Below are positions 26,951-36,797 of a stretch of DNA of 64,000 nt, one piece after another. The notes under the pieces were generated by a model. It had not been told where the DNA came from and did not search any database. It saw nothing but the letters and a program-made list of their open reading frames with translations. The stretch lies in NCBI RefSeq assembly GCF_025660475.1, contig NZ_JAOUSF010000003.1:620001-684000 (forward strand), written 5' to 3'. Both the position numbers and the translations under genes were made by a program. The stretch is from Perspicuibacillus lycopersici (GTDB lineage: Bacteria > Bacillota > Bacilli > Bacillales > Caldibacillaceae). Numbering within the stretch: position 1 is the stretch's first letter; the number at the start of each line of letters is the position of its first letter.

Positions 26951-27012
26951 GTCATTTCCCTTTAAAATATGAAAGCTCCCTGTCAACTAGTTTGATCATC
27001 TCATTTTTCCAT

Positions 27013-27585
27013 TTAAATAGTCGCTTTAAAAAAGTCCTTCCATTTGATGACCACTACTTTTTCCCGCAACACTACAATTAAAACCGACAAAGCAATTAAT
27101 ACAATAATCGCCATGGATGGAGAAAACTGTTTAAAGAACTGACCGAATACTGTATAAAAGATGACAACCGGAATATTAGTCATAAAGGATGCAAACGCAT
27201 ATTCACTAAAGCTTTTTTGACGTTCCATTAAACAAAAACATAGTAATTGATAATGCATAAATGGTATTAATTTTAATACAGCTACTTGCCCAGATGTAAA
27301 ATTCGAATATGGTCCAAACCACTTCCTCTTAATTTCAAACAGTTTTTTATGAACCCGAGGGAACATTTTTAAAATAAAATAAAACATAAGACTAGAAAAC
27401 GTGAGTCCTACTAAAGAAAATATAGAACCAAAAACGGTGCCAAATAATAATCCCCCGGCTAAACAGACTACCACTACTGGAACAAAGAGAAATTGTCTAA
27501 ACGTATGAAATGCAATAAATGCAATCGGCGCAAATATCCCGCTCACTTCCAAAAACGATATGACAAAAGAAGCCTTATCATCCAT
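27013..27585 (-). CDS. TVP38/TMEM64 (SNARE-associated/DedA-like) membrane protein
   Basis: 190-aa polytopic membrane protein with about five hydrophobic segments. The family signature is at residues 28-52: TFRQFLFVPVVVVCLAGG followed by LLFGTVFG. Family members are proposed lipid scramblases or ion-coupled transporters; function here is not proven. B. subtilis has a related gene (ytxB) near thrS, so the neighbourhood fits. AGGAGG lies about 8 nt before the ATG. Confidence 0.85.
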   Translation of the reverse strand: MDDKASFVISFLEVSGIFAPIAFIAFHTFRQFLFVPVVVVCLAGGLLFGTVFGSIFSLVGLTFSSLMFYFILKMFPRVHKKLFEIKRKWFGPYSNFTSGQVAVLKLIPFMHYQLLCFCLMERQKSFSEYAFASFMTNIPVVIFYTVFGQFFKQFSPSMAIIVLIALSVLIVVLREKVVVIKWKDFFKATI

Positions 27586-27787
27586 TTATCTATCCTCCTC
27601 TGGTCTACAGCTGTAATACTTGTTGCAATGAAACATGAATAAGAGGAATAAAGCCATAAAAATATGATTCTATTAATACCTATACAATTTGTTTCTATTT
27701 TATTCGAGGAATCTAATGATTTTTTTGGAATAATGATTTTACCAGAAGAACATAATCGCTGTATTCATCTTTTCGCTTATAAAAGGA

Positions 27788-28057
27788 CTAACGAAAATGA
27801 TTATATAGGTAGTAAACAATCACTACTTGAATGATGGCAAGGAATGGGAATCCTAGCTTGAAGCTCGTATGCTTTGTTTTATGATGAAACAAATACATAC
27901 CTATAGTCGTTCCGACACCTCCACCAATAAATGCGAAAAGCCATAGCGTACTTTCTTTGATCCGCCATTGATGTTTTCTCGCTCTCTTTTTATCAATCCC
28001 CATTAAAAGAAAGCCAATCAAATTTATGAATAGTAAAGTAATGCTAATTATTTTCAT
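27788..28057 (-). CDS. ysdA: DUF1294 membrane protein YsdA
   Basis: 89-aa protein with hydrophobic segments at about residues 3-20, 40-60 and 70-86, and the conserved IDKKRARKHQWRIKESTLW and FIGGGVGTTIGMYLFHHKTKH stretches of DUF1294. Function unknown. AAGGAG precedes the ATG. It lies downstream of rplT as in B. subtilis, but a terminator separates them. Confidence 0.9.
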   Translation of the reverse strand: MKIISITLLFINLIGFLLMGIDKKRARKHQWRIKESTLWLFAFIGGGVGTTIGMYLFHHKTKHTSFKLGFPFLAIIQVVIVYYLYNHFR

Positions 28058-28120
28058 ATTTGTATCTCCTTATCCTTACCCTTTCTCAATCGGAAGAAAG
28101 GAACTTAAGTCCAGAGTAAA

Positions 28121-28152
28121 CAAAAAAGCCACCCTCGTCTAGAGGATGACTT
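28121..28152 (-). terminator. Terminator of the infC-rpmI-rplT operon
   Basis: An 11-bp stem with two G-T pairs (28126-28136 with 28142-28152) followed by TTTTTTG on the minus strand. Confidence 0.85.
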
Positions 28153-28167
28153 ATTATGAAAGAAAAA

Positions 28168-28527
28168 TTATTTGTTTAATTGAGCTTTAGCAGTATTCGC
28201 TAATTCAGCAAATGCAGCTGCATCAGTGATTGCTAATTCAGCAAGCATTTTACGGTTTACTTCGATACCTGCAAGTTTCAAACCATGCATTAAGCGGCTG
28301 TAAGAAAGTCCGTTCATACGAGCTGCTGCATTGATACGAGTGATCCAAAGTTTACGGAATTCACTCTTCCGTTTACGACGGTCACGATATGCATACATTA
28401 ATGATTTCATTACTTGTTGGTTTGCTACTTTATATAAACGGTGTTTCGAACCGAAATAACCTTTTGCTAATTTAAGTACTTTTTTACGACGTTTGCGCGT
28501 AACAGTACCACCTTTTACACGTGCCAT
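28168..28527 (-). CDS. rplT: 50S ribosomal protein L20
   Basis: 119-aa primary 23S-rRNA-binding protein needed early in 50S assembly. The N-terminal basic helix ([20 protein letters not shown]) and the globular C-terminus ([22 protein letters not shown]) are typical. GGAGGG precedes the ATG. In Bacillus, L20 represses its own operon by binding the infC leader; a matching attenuator is present upstream of infC here. Confidence 0.98.
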   Translation of the reverse strand: MARVKGGTVTRKRRKKVLKLAKGYFGSKHRLYKVANQQVMKSLMYAYRDRRKRKSEFRKLWITRINAAARMNGLSYSRLMHGLKLAGIEVNRKMLAELAITDAAAFAELANTAKAQLNK

Positions 28528-28566
28528 TATAGTCCCTCCTAAAATTCCTTCAAAAGTTTATAAATA

Positions 28567-28755
28567 TTAGATCATGTGTTGGATGCGTTTGTAATCCCCA
28601 GAAGATACAACTGCACCTTTACGAAGTTTACGTTTTTGTTTTTGAGATTTGTTAGCGAACATATGACTTCTATATGCATGAGAACGTTTCAATTTGCCAG
28701 TTCCTGTTTTCTTGAAACGTTTTGCAGAGCCACGGTGAGTTTTCATTTTAGGCAT
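28567..28755 (-). CDS. rpmI: 50S ribosomal protein L35
   Basis: 62 aa (family 64-66), strongly basic, with the conserved [18 protein letters not shown] start and [18 protein letters not shown] centre. AGGAGG lies upstream of the ATG. It is placed between infC and rplT in the universal order. Confidence 0.97.
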   Translation of the reverse strand: MPKMKTHRGSAKRFKKTGTGKLKRSHAYRSHMFANKSQKQKRKLRKGAVVSSGDYKRIQHMI

Positions 28756-28775
28756 AGGTATTCCTCCTTAAAAAT

Positions 28776-29291
28776 CTACTTTTCAATTTTTGGTGCTAAT
28801 ACTAAGAACATACTGCGACCATCCATTTTCGGTTTTGATTCAACCGTAGCTAAATCTTCACATTCAGCAGATAAGCGATCAAGTACTTTTTGACCGATTT
28901 CTTTATGTGTGATTGCACGACCTTTAAAACGAATGGATGCTTTTACTTTATCGCCTTTTTCTAAAAATTTACGAGCATTACGCAATTTAGTATTGAAATC
29001 ATGCTCATCAATTGTTGGGCTAAATCGAACTTCTTTCACGTTAATCACTTTTTGATTTTTACGTGCTTCTTTATCTTTCTTTTGTTGTTCAAAACGATAT
29101 TTCCCGTAGTCCATTACTCTGGCTACTGGTGGTTTTGCATTTGGAGCAACAAGCACAAGATCCAAGTTTCTACGGGCAGCAATTTCCAAAGCTTCTTGCT
29201 TTGTTTTAATGCCCAATTGTTCGCCGTTAGCATCAATTATACGAACTTCCCGAGCGCGAATGCCCTCGTTTACAAACATATCTTTGCTAAT
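28776..29291 (-). CDS. infC: Translation initiation factor IF-3
   Basis: IF-3 binds the 30S subunit, blocks premature 50S joining and discriminates against rare start codons. The start is taken as ATT at 29291: GGAGG is 9 nt upstream and the frame gives [20 protein letters not shown], matching B. subtilis IF-3, whose gene also begins with ATT. The first ATG (29279) lacks an SD. The product is then 171 aa, with the N-domain, a lysine-rich linker and a C-domain with EEHDFNTK-like [13 protein letters not shown]. The AUU start allows IF-3 to limit its own synthesis. Confidence 0.96.
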   Translation of the reverse strand: MSKDMFVNEGIRAREVRIIDANGEQLGIKTKQEALEIAARRNLDLVLVAPNAKPPVARVMDYGKYRFEQQKKDKEARKNQKVINVKEVRFSPTIDEHDFNTKLRNARKFLEKGDKVKASIRFKGRAITHKEIGQKVLDRLSAECEDLATVESKPKMDGRSMFLVLAPKIEK

Positions 29292-29518
29292 ATTAAGACA
29301 CCTCCAAGGTATATTCTTGAATACATCGTTTGGACGAAAAGATATTTTACTGTCGATTTTTAGGCAATAAAAAAGTGCAGGTCATTCACCCGCACAGCTC
29401 ATTTTCATGTATACAATACATAATTTCATGATGAGATTCTAAAACCTGTTAACAGCTATTAGCGTCTTTCAGGTGAGAAGCGGGTGCCTCTTCTTTTCTC
29501 AAACTGTATTCAATTCAC
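29292..29518 (-). promoter_or_regulatory. L20-type attenuator leader of infC-rpmI-rplT
   Basis: The 230-nt leader holds a terminator (GTGCGGGT/ACCTGCAC, 29375-29395, one G-T mismatch, then TTTTTT). Upstream, GCACCCGC (29480-29487) can pair with the GCGGGTG of the terminator arm, giving a mutually exclusive antiterminator. This is the design of the Bacillus L20 leader, where L20 binding promotes termination. The structure is read by eye and not folded. Confidence 0.82.
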
Positions 29519-29525
29519 TCTTCTT

Positions 29526-29554
29526 AATATAGCACAATGAAGACATGATGTCAA
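29526..29554 (-). promoter_or_regulatory. Sigma-A promoter of infC operon
   Basis: Minus strand: TTGACA (29549-29554), 17-nt spacer, TATATT (29526-29531). Confidence 0.88.
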
Positions 29555-29715
29555 TTCTTGTTCAATAATAAAATCAACATGTATTAATATATCAAAAAAT
29601 ATACAAAAATACAACCATCTTTTTTCATCGATTAGGAAAGTTTTTGCAGACTGCTGAAAATAGGAATCGCCATATACTGCTATCCTTGCTTTGCACGATA
29701 TTTAATTGGTTTTTT

Positions 29716-29751
29716 AACAGAAAACATCGTCCCTCGCAAAAGGACGATGTT
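29716..29751 (-). terminator. Terminator after thrS
   Basis: AACATCGTCC (29723-29732) pairs perfectly with GGACGATGTT (29742-29751), followed by TTTTCTG on the minus strand. Confidence 0.88.
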
Positions 29752-29768
29752 CACACATAACAATGGAA

Positions 29769-31706
29769 TTAATTAATAATTTTCGCTTCCGTTAAGAGAT
29801 TATTTAAGAACGTTTCAAAATCAATCGTTTCAGATTTTTGTTCACCATATTTTCGAACATTTACTGCTTTATCTGCTACTTCTTTATCACCTACGACAAG
29901 CATGTAAGGAATTTTCAGCATTTGTGCTTCTCTAATTTTATAGCCAATTTTCTCATCACGGGCATCAAGCTCGACACGAATTCCTACTTTCTTCAAGCTT
30001 TCTTTCACAGATTTCGCATAATCGAAATGCACCTCTGGTGATACTGGAATTACTTGTACTTGCACAGGTGCTAACCATGTTGGGAAAGCTCCTTTATATT
30101 CTTCAATTAAATAAGCAACAAAGCGTTCCATTGTTGAGACAACCCCACGGTGGATGACAACTGGACGATGTTGTTTTCCATCTTCGCCAACATAGGTTAA
30201 GTCAAAGCGTTCTGGAAGTAAGAAATCAAGCTGCACGGTTGACAATGTTTCATCTTTTCCAAGTGCTGTTCGTACTTGGACATCCAATTTCGGACCATAA
30301 AATGCTGCTTCTCCTTCCGCTTCATAGTAATTTAACTGTAAATCATCCATTGCTTCTTTAAGCATCGTTTGTGCTTTATTCCACATTTCATCATCATCAA
30401 AATATTTTTCCGTATCCTCTGGATCACGATAAGATAGACGGAAGGAATAATCGGTAATATTAAAATCTTTATAGACTTCCATAATAAGCTCTACCACACG
30501 CTTAAATTCATCTTTAATTTGATCTGGACGAACAAAAACATGGGCATCATTTAGTGTCATTCCGCGAACCCGTTGCAGCCCTGATAATGCTCCACTCATT
30601 TCATAGCGATGCATCGTTCCTAATTCTGCAATACGAATTGGTAATTCTCGGTAACTATGAATCGCATTTTTATAAACCATCATATGATGTGGGCAGTTCA
30701 TTGGGCGAAGTACCAATTGTTCATTATCCATTTCCATTACAGGGAACATATCTTCATGGTAATGATCCCAGTGTCCGCTTGTTTTATATAAATCAACACT
30801 ACCAAGTACTGGCGTATAAACATGATCATAGCCAAGACTTACTTCTTTATCAACAATATAACGCTCGATTGTCCGGCGAATAGTAGCACCTTTTGGTAGC
30901 CATAGTGGAAGACCTTGTCCAACTAATTGGTTATTTGTGAACAAGCTTAATTCTTTCCCGAGCTTACGGTGATCCCGTTCTTTTGCTTCTTCTAATAAGC
31001 GTAAATATTCATCAAGATCTGCTTTTTTAAAGAAGGCAGTACCATAAATACGTTGAAGCATTTTATTATCGCTATTTCCTCGCCAGTAAGCACCAGCAAT
31101 ACTTAATAGTTTAATTTCCTTAATTTTACCAGTGGATGGTACATGTACGCCACGACAAAGGTCAAAGAATTCCCCTTGCTCATAAATAGTTACCGTTTCG
31201 TTTTCAGGGATTGCTTCTATAAGCTCTAATTTATATTCATCCCCAATTTCCTTATAAATACGAATGGCTTCGTCTCTTGAAACCTCTTTACGTGTAATCT
31301 CTAGGTTTTCATTAATGATTTTTTTCATTTCTTTTTCGATTACTGGTAGATCCTCAGGCGTAATGGATTGTTCCATATCAATATCATAATAAAAACCATT
31401 TTCAATTACTGGACCAACACCAAGCTTTACGTTTTTATAAAGACGTTTAATTGCTTGAGCCATTAAATGTGCAGAGCTGTGGCGCATTATTTCAAGGCTT
31501 TCTTCATCTTTATCTGTAAAAATTTGAATTTCTCCATCTTCTTGAATTGGTGTCCGTAGGTCAATTGGATTACCATTGAGTTTTCCTGCGTACGCTTTTT
31601 TCTTTAAACCTGGGCTAATGGAAGCAGCAATATCTTCGATTGATGTTCCTTTAGAAAATTCTTTTACAGCACCGTCTGGGAATGTAATTTTAATAACTTC
31701 AGACAT
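29769..31706 (-). CDS. thrS: Threonyl-tRNA synthetase
   Basis: Class II synthetase of 645 aa. Domains in order: TGS (residues 1-62), editing domain with [17 protein letters not shown] (HxxxH) and the cysteine-histidine pair [10 protein letters not shown], catalytic core with [20 protein letters not shown] and [17 protein letters not shown], and the C-terminal anticodon domain. The ATG at 31706 has AGGAGG upstream and yields [12 protein letters not shown]; the frame is open farther upstream but without an SD. Expression is controlled by the Thr T-box leader. Confidence 0.97.
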   Translation of the reverse strand: MSEVIKITFPDGAVKEFSKGTSIEDIAASISPGLKKKAYAGKLNGNPIDLRTPIQEDGEIQIFTDKDEESLEIMRHSSAHLMAQAIKRLYKNVKLGVGPVIENGFYYDIDMEQSITPEDLPVIEKEMKKIINENLEITRKEVSRDEAIRIYKEIGDEYKLELIEAIPENETVTIYEQGEFFDLCRGVHVPSTGKIKEIKLLSIAGAYWRGNSDNKMLQRIYGTAFFKKADLDEYLRLLEEAKERDHRKLGKELSLFTNNQLVGQGLPLWLPKGATIRRTIERYIVDKEVSLGYDHVYTPVLGSVDLYKTSGHWDHYHEDMFPVMEMDNEQLVLRPMNCPHHMMVYKNAIHSYRELPIRIAELGTMHRYEMSGALSGLQRVRGMTLNDAHVFVRPDQIKDEFKRVVELIMEVYKDFNITDYSFRLSYRDPEDTEKYFDDDEMWNKAQTMLKEAMDDLQLNYYEAEGEAAFYGPKLDVQVRTALGKDETLSTVQLDFLLPERFDLTYVGEDGKQHRPVVIHRGVVSTMERFVAYLIEEYKGAFPTWLAPVQVQVIPVSPEVHFDYAKSVKESLKKVGIRVELDARDEKIGYKIREAQMLKIPYMLVVGDKEVADKAVNVRKYGEQKSETIDFETFLNNLLTEAKIIN

Positions 31707-31839
31707 TTTTCTTCCTCCTATTTTTTCTGGATTTATTTGTTTTATAAAGGTTGTTTTCTTATAGATTGTTGTTACTCTAAGCTCATTTAATAAACCTATA
31801 TTATGGAATAAAAACAATCCTTTAGAAAAGAGACAAAAT

Positions 31840-32136
31840 AAAAAAACTCGTCCCTAGTCAATAGGGACGAGTGTTAGCTACCCGTGGTTCCACCCTGATT
31901 CTCGAATAAAATACTATTTCAACTCTATTCGACTCAGTTTCAATAACGGTTGTTGCCGTCAGCTATTACTAAAAAGGTTTCACAGCTGAAGTTTGAAGGT
32001 GGTAAGCATTTTATTCGCAGTAGGAAGTTTCCAGCCTAGGCTTCCCTCTCTGTAAAGGCGGTATAAAAACTCATATCCTTCGCATTACTTATGTAGTATG
32101 AAATTATTTCTATTACGACTGTAATAAATGTATTAT
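31840..32136 (-). promoter_or_regulatory. T-box riboswitch (tRNA-Thr) of thrS
   Basis: T-box sequence AGGGTGGAACCACGG (31882-31896) and a terminator ACTCGTCCCTA/TAGGGACGAGT (31846-31872) with seven T residues. UGGA in the T-box pairs with a U discriminator, as in bacterial tRNA-Thr. In the stem I region (AGAGAGGGAAG then GCTTACCACC) the likely specifier is ACC at 32001-32003. Confidence 0.93.
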
Positions 32137-32142
32137 GAACGT

Positions 32143-32171
32143 ATTATAATAATTTTAATCCAATAATGCAA
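32143..32171 (-). promoter_or_regulatory. Sigma-A promoter of thrS
   Basis: Minus strand: TTGCAT (32166-32171), 17-nt spacer, TATAAT (32143-32148). Perfect -10, weak -35. Confidence 0.6.
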
Positions 32172-32287
32172 GAAAATCTATATAAATTCGACAATCAATA
32201 AAATGTTCTTGATTGCTAAATAAAGGAGTTTCATCATTAGTCTGCCATGCATCTATACGATAATCTTAACATAAAAAAATCCCATCT

Positions 32288-33133
32288 TCATTGGATGGGA
32301 AAATTCGTGGAATATGATGAGAAATTAGATAACGGTTCGATTTCAAGCTTTTCTTCAAATACTTGTTTTATTGTTTGAATAATTCCTTGTTCAGGTTCAT
32401 TCGTATAGAGATAAATTTTATTCGGAGCAATCGATAATAGTGGTGCAATCGTAGTTGAATCGACATAAATTGGATGATGTGTTAATAATTTTCGGTCAAT
32501 CCGTTTATTCAGCTCAGAACGCTTTATTTCTTGTTTATTTTCATCAAAAAAAATAAAGCCTTCATTGTTTACAAGATAAACACAATCCATTTGCGCCTTT
32601 CGATCTTTAATAAAATCACGTAAATAATGAATAAACATTTGATAATCCTGTTCCAGCTTATATTCATCAATCGCAAGCTCTATGTACGTAACAAGCTTTT
32701 CCATATAAAATCGTAAGCGAAACGTAATGAAAGCCTCTAAAGAAAACGATTGACTTGTTTGCAATAAATCGCTTATCGCTTCATCAATTTGCCGTTCATC
32801 CGCAGCATGATCAATTTCTACCGTTAAATCATTACGCTTTCCTGCAATAATTGAATGAACCATATCAAGAATATGCAATTGCTCGTCCAAATCCGTATAA
32901 AAAAATTCCTCTTCTAAAATACTTATCCACCAATCATTTCTCTTTTTCTCTAATATTAGCTTCTTGAGCGCTACATGCAAAACAGAATATCCGTATTCCA
33001 TATTACTATCGTCAATATCGACGGTTAATTGTAGCGAACCTTTTGTTAGCTGTATACCATCTGATTGATGTTTCTTCAAAAGCATATATAAATAGTCAAC
33101 TTCTTCTTGATTTTGAAAATGAATAACAACCAA
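32288..33133 (-). CDS. ytxC: YtxC family sporulation protein
   Basis: 281-aa protein of the YtxC family, linked to sporulation by family knowledge but without known activity. No membrane segment or catalytic motif is apparent; it is helical in the middle (LEAFITFRLRFYMEKLVTYIELAIDEY, about 135-160), a family-typical block. TTG start with GGGGGG six nt upstream. It follows dnaI on the same strand, the B. subtilis order dnaB-dnaI-ytxC-thrS. Confidence 0.88.
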   Translation of the reverse strand: MVVIHFQNQEEVDYLYMLLKKHQSDGIQLTKGSLQLTVDIDDSNMEYGYSVLHVALKKLILEKKRNDWWISILEEEFFYTDLDEQLHILDMVHSIIAGKRNDLTVEIDHAADERQIDEAISDLLQTSQSFSLEAFITFRLRFYMEKLVTYIELAIDEYKLEQDYQMFIHYLRDFIKDRKAQMDCVYLVNNEGFIFFDENKQEIKRSELNKRIDRKLLTHHPIYVDSTTIAPLLSIAPNKIYLYTNEPEQGIIQTIKQVFEEKLEIEPLSNFSSYSTNFPIQ

Positions 33134-33240
33134 ACTCTTTCCCCCCTATGAGGAATTCCTGTTTTCATATATATGGGGGGCTTGGTTATTTTAGAAGTGG
33201 ATTTTCATTTTATTTTCAATATCAATACTTGAGATGAGAT

Positions 33241-34191
33241 CTATTGCTCTTCGCTTTCAAAGCGTTTATTTTTTCCATCGATCTTTATTGGATCTGCTAA
33301 ATACTGGATTCTTTCAATAATTCTCCCAGCTTTAAGCTTTTCTTCTTCTCCCCGCTGGGAATAGGTTAGATGATGTAATAATGCTTGTAAATCAAAATTT
33401 GATGTGAAAAATGTCGGCAATTTCTCCAGCATGCGATATTGTAAAATGGGAGATAGCACTTCATCTCTCACCCAGCTTGATACCGCTTCTGCACCGATAT
33501 CATCGAACATAAGAATAGGTGCGTTTTTTAACATTTGTAGCTTGTCATTTAACGTATGATCATTGATGGATTGTTTCATCTCACGAATAAGCTCTGGAAC
33601 ATACACGATTAAGGACGGTATTTTTCTCCTTGCTAGCTCATTTGCAATGGCGCCAAGTAAATAGGTTTTTCCCGTTCCAAATGGTCCATAGAAATAAAAA
33701 CCTCTTTGAAAATTGTCTTTATTATATTTCTCAATGAATTGTTCTGCCCTTTGAACAGCCTTTAAACGGCTGGGAGAATCAATTAATACATCACTCATCG
33801 ACGCTTGTAAAATTTCCTTCGGCATATGCAAACATTGAATTAGCCTTTCTGCCTTCTTTTTTTCATCTTCCATTACTTTAAATTTACAAGGAACGTAGTG
33901 GACATCAATTACATTACGATTGATCACAAGCTCTGGCTCAAAGCCCGGAATAATATTTTTACACTCGCCAAGACAGGTACAGTTTGCACAATTTTTGCTT
34001 TGCGAAATAAATTCGTACAATTTCACTAAACTATTATCAATCATCGTCCGTGTTACTTCGCCACGGTTTTCTTCAATAAATCGGCGAACTTCGGGATTAT
34101 CTAAAATTTCTTTTCTCATCTTTTCGTAACGGTCTAGGAAACTACTTCGTTCCCCTAGTTTTTTTAATGTATCTCCGATTTTCTCCACCAT
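33241..34191 (-). CDS. dnaI: Primosomal protein DnaI (helicase loader)
   Basis: AAA+ ATPase of 316-318 aa that loads the DnaC replicative helicase with DnaB and DnaD. An N-terminal zinc-binding region (CANCTCLGEC, about 68-77, plus a further Cys near 103) precedes the ATPase domain with Walker A FYGPFGTGKT (about 166-175) and Walker B ILMFDDIGAE. ATG at 34191 is five nt from AGGAGG; the following GTG (34188) is eight nt away and gives MEKIGDTL, like B. subtilis, so either start is possible. It overlaps nothing but begins 10 nt after dnaB. Confidence 0.94.
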   Translation of the reverse strand: MVEKIGDTLKKLGERSSFLDRYEKMRKEILDNPEVRRFIEENRGEVTRTMIDNSLVKLYEFISQSKNCANCTCLGECKNIIPGFEPELVINRNVIDVHYVPCKFKVMEDEKKKAERLIQCLHMPKEILQASMSDVLIDSPSRLKAVQRAEQFIEKYNKDNFQRGFYFYGPFGTGKTYLLGAIANELARRKIPSLIVYVPELIREMKQSINDHTLNDKLQMLKNAPILMFDDIGAEAVSSWVRDEVLSPILQYRMLEKLPTFFTSNFDLQALLHHLTYSQRGEEEKLKAGRIIERIQYLADPIKIDGKNKRFESEEQ

Positions 34192-34200
34192 TACCACCTC

Positions 34201-35571
34201 CTACTTTTTATATTTCTTTAATTTTTCTTCCATTTTTCGTTTTTCTTCTTCAAAATTATCTATTTCTTCCTCTGTTTCTTTCTTTTGGACACGATTTTCA
34301 AACCAATCAGGAACCATTTCCGTTCGAATCGGTTTTCTTTGTATTGGCTTCTTCTCTTTTTTTCCTTGCTGCCATTCCAAATATTGGCGATTTTCACTTT
34401 TTGCTAATTCCATTGCTTCGGGAACGGTTTTTACTTTTTTCCGAGCCCAATGGGAAGCAATTTTTTCTACGAATCCTTTTGTTAGCTTCATATCCGTACG
34501 TAATAGGCAATATTGGATTAACACATTAATAACACCAGGCGTTAGTTTTTGTTTAAACATAACATCTTCCACAAGGTGTAAATCTGCCGCGACAGGTTCC
34601 GATCCTTCAGATAAATCTTCTAATAATTGTCGTGGGCTAACCGTTTCCAAATAGTGGATTAATTGTTCTTCTTTCGTTTTTGGAGCCTCCACAACCGTGT
34701 GATAAATAGGCGATTGAATTCGATCTACTAGTTTCGGAAAGGAACTGTAATGCTCAATTGTATACCAATCTCTAGCACCTTTTCTTAACATTTCCAAATC
34801 AATCGTATTTTGCTCATTAATGGCACCTAAAACGATATTTTTCATTTGAATGGGGTCAATTCCATATAGGAAGGAAAGTTTTAAAATAACATCCTTTACT
34901 TCCGAAGTGATTGCCTCTTTCGGAACAACTGCTTCATTCAGCCCGGCCATCAGTAATTCGAAATCGAAGCTTTCCGGTGAAACGGTGACAGGGACTGCCT
35001 CTCCTTTAGCGGAGATTTTCCATTCTCCATCTTTCATCGAGTCATTCGAATAAAATGCATAGGAGCTAGAGGAAGAAAAAACTTGCTGAAATTCCTTTGT
35101 AATATTTTCAAAATCATGTAATGGTAAATGTTGGTCTGCGAAGAATCGTTTGAGACGATTGTAATAATCTTGACCAATCTTTTGATACAAATATATATTT
35201 AATAAACCATCTGAAAAAAATTGACTTGGAGATAATGGCGGCTTTAACAAATACACAAAAAATCGACTATCCTCTTGCTTTTTTACATAGGTTTCTAATA
35301 ATCCAATGGCTTCCAGTTTCTGTCTTGCTGCATAGATTTCCTGTAAGTTAGTATCCATTAAATTCATAATATAATAATGGGAAACGACCTCTGACGAAAG
35401 TCGATTCTCTTCAATTTGATTTCTTAATGTCCAATATAAACTTACACATATCGGACCAATTAAAGGCTGATATAAAAATGAAAGAACTTTTTGATCTCCT
35501 TCATTTAAAGGTCCGTCAATCGAAACAACATATTGATCACCTGGAATAACTTCCTTCCAATGTGGTTCCAT
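34201..35571 (-). CDS. dnaB: Replication initiation and membrane attachment protein DnaB
   Basis: 456-aa Firmicutes DnaB (not the helicase), which works with DnaD and DnaI to load helicase at oriC and at stalled forks. The N-terminal winged-helix-like region (DQKVLSFLYQPLIGPICVSLYW) and the C-terminal DnaB/DnaD domain (VINVLIQYCLLRTDMKLTKGFVEKIASHWARKKV broken by family YxxxIxxxW spacing) are seen. ATG at 35571 has GAGG 9 nt upstream. A short gap links it to dnaI, so the pair is co-expressed. Confidence 0.92.
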   Translation of the reverse strand: MEPHWKEVIPGDQYVVSIDGPLNEGDQKVLSFLYQPLIGPICVSLYWTLRNQIEENRLSSEVVSHYYIMNLMDTNLQEIYAARQKLEAIGLLETYVKKQEDSRFFVYLLKPPLSPSQFFSDGLLNIYLYQKIGQDYYNRLKRFFADQHLPLHDFENITKEFQQVFSSSSSYAFYSNDSMKDGEWKISAKGEAVPVTVSPESFDFELLMAGLNEAVVPKEAITSEVKDVILKLSFLYGIDPIQMKNIVLGAINEQNTIDLEMLRKGARDWYTIEHYSSFPKLVDRIQSPIYHTVVEAPKTKEEQLIHYLETVSPRQLLEDLSEGSEPVAADLHLVEDVMFKQKLTPGVINVLIQYCLLRTDMKLTKGFVEKIASHWARKKVKTVPEAMELAKSENRQYLEWQQGKKEKKPIQRKPIRTEMVPDWFENRVQKKETEEEIDNFEEEKRKMEEKLKKYKK

Positions 35572-35647
35572 AAAAATCAACCTCGTATTTTTTACAAATT
35601 TTCACTTACCATGTAGTATGAACAAAATCGTTCACACTACATGCTGA

Positions 35648-36109
35648 TTATCCTTTTTCTTTTTTCAACAATTCCTTAAGTTCATCGATAAACACATTGA
35701 TATCTTTAAACTGACGATACACCGATGCGAAGCGAACATATGCCACTTCGTCTACAGTTGCTAGCTTGTCCATTACCATTTCGCCAATAGACTCACTGTC
35801 TACCTCTGATATACCGATATTTCGTAGTTCATGCTCGATTTCCATCGTAATATTTTCTAATACACTTAACGGAACAGGACGCTTTTCACATGCCTTCAGT
35901 AAGCCTCGTAAAATTTTCTCACGGTCAAATTCTTCACGAGTCCCTCCTTTTTTCACCACAATTAAAGGAGTTTGTTCGACTTTTTCAAATGTAGTAAAAC
36001 GAAAGCTACATGCTTCACATTCACGTCTTCTCCGTATCGACCGACCTTCATCAATCGGCCTAGAATCTATGACTCTTGTGCCATTGTATTGACAAGATGG
36101 ACATTTCAT
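35648..36109 (-). CDS. nrdR: Transcriptional repressor NrdR
   Basis: 153-aa repressor of ribonucleotide reductase genes. An N-terminal zinc ribbon ([13 protein letters not shown] … CEACSFRF, residues 1-38) binds DNA; the ATP-cone (about 49-139, [24 protein letters not shown] split around the nucleotide site) senses ATP/dATP. The frame is open 22 codons upstream, but only the ATG at 36109 has GGAGGTG at proper distance and the family N-terminus. Located next to dnaB as in B. subtilis. Confidence 0.96.
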   Translation of the reverse strand: MKCPSCQYNGTRVIDSRPIDEGRSIRRRRECEACSFRFTTFEKVEQTPLIVVKKGGTREEFDREKILRGLLKACEKRPVPLSVLENITMEIEHELRNIGISEVDSESIGEMVMDKLATVDEVAYVRFASVYRQFKDINVFIDELKELLKKEKG

Positions 36110-36182
36110 TCGTTGCACCTCCGTTTCCAACCATTGAAGTATGAAAAATCTTGTGTTTTTGCAGTTCCACATCAATTAATGA

Positions 36183-36575
36183 TTATTTTTTCGTACCTAC
36201 AAACGGAAGACTTTTATCCAACTCTGCATATAATTGTAATACTACTTTTTTAAGTGAAGGATATAATCCAGTAATGGATAAGTTGTCTGATGATACCATA
36301 AAATCAACAGCAGTTTCAAAAGGTCGAACTTGAATAACAGTCGCAACAATAAATGCCTTCGGACCGTTGGACATTTTTATTGCAATTTCTCCTCTATCCT
36401 TTGCTGTCGATGTAATGGTCATATTCGTATTTTTTCTAATCGTATCTTCTACACCTTGAAAAACTTTATCAAACGATGTTTTATAATAATGACTTTTTAA
36501 TTCTGGATCAAAATGATCGTCTCTCGTTTCACATTGCTTCTGCCAGCGTTGAAAAAATGATCGTTTTTTACTCAT
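36183..36575 (-). CDS. Conserved cytosolic protein of unknown function
   Basis: 130-aa soluble protein, MSKKRSFFQRWQKQCETRDDHFD at the start, with no signal peptide or membrane helix. It appears conserved next to nrdR in related Bacillaceae as far as I remember, but I do not recognise a domain. The start is chosen at the ATG 10 nt after GGAGGG; an upstream in-frame ATG-like start at 36605 would contain that SD. It lies 70 nt upstream of nrdR and may share its transcript. Confidence 0.75.
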   Translation of the reverse strand: MSKKRSFFQRWQKQCETRDDHFDPELKSHYYKTSFDKVFQGVEDTIRKNTNMTITSTAKDRGEIAIKMSNGPKAFIVATVIQVRPFETAVDFMVSSDNLSITGLYPSLKKVVLQLYAELDKSLPFVGTKK

Positions 36576-36797
36576 TGTGTTCAATCCCTCCGGATACTTT
36601 TTCATTTAGTTCTATCTTACTACATTTTTTACGTATTAAAAATGATGATGTTCTAATAGATGTCAATATCACGAGATTTTTTTGTATTTCTATCATTTGT
36701 AGGTGTCAGTATCATCTGGTTTTAAGAGATTCGGTCGTTACATGTGTTTACTTCTAGTCGGCAAGATACCGCTTCATTAGGAAAAAGGAGTTTTATA

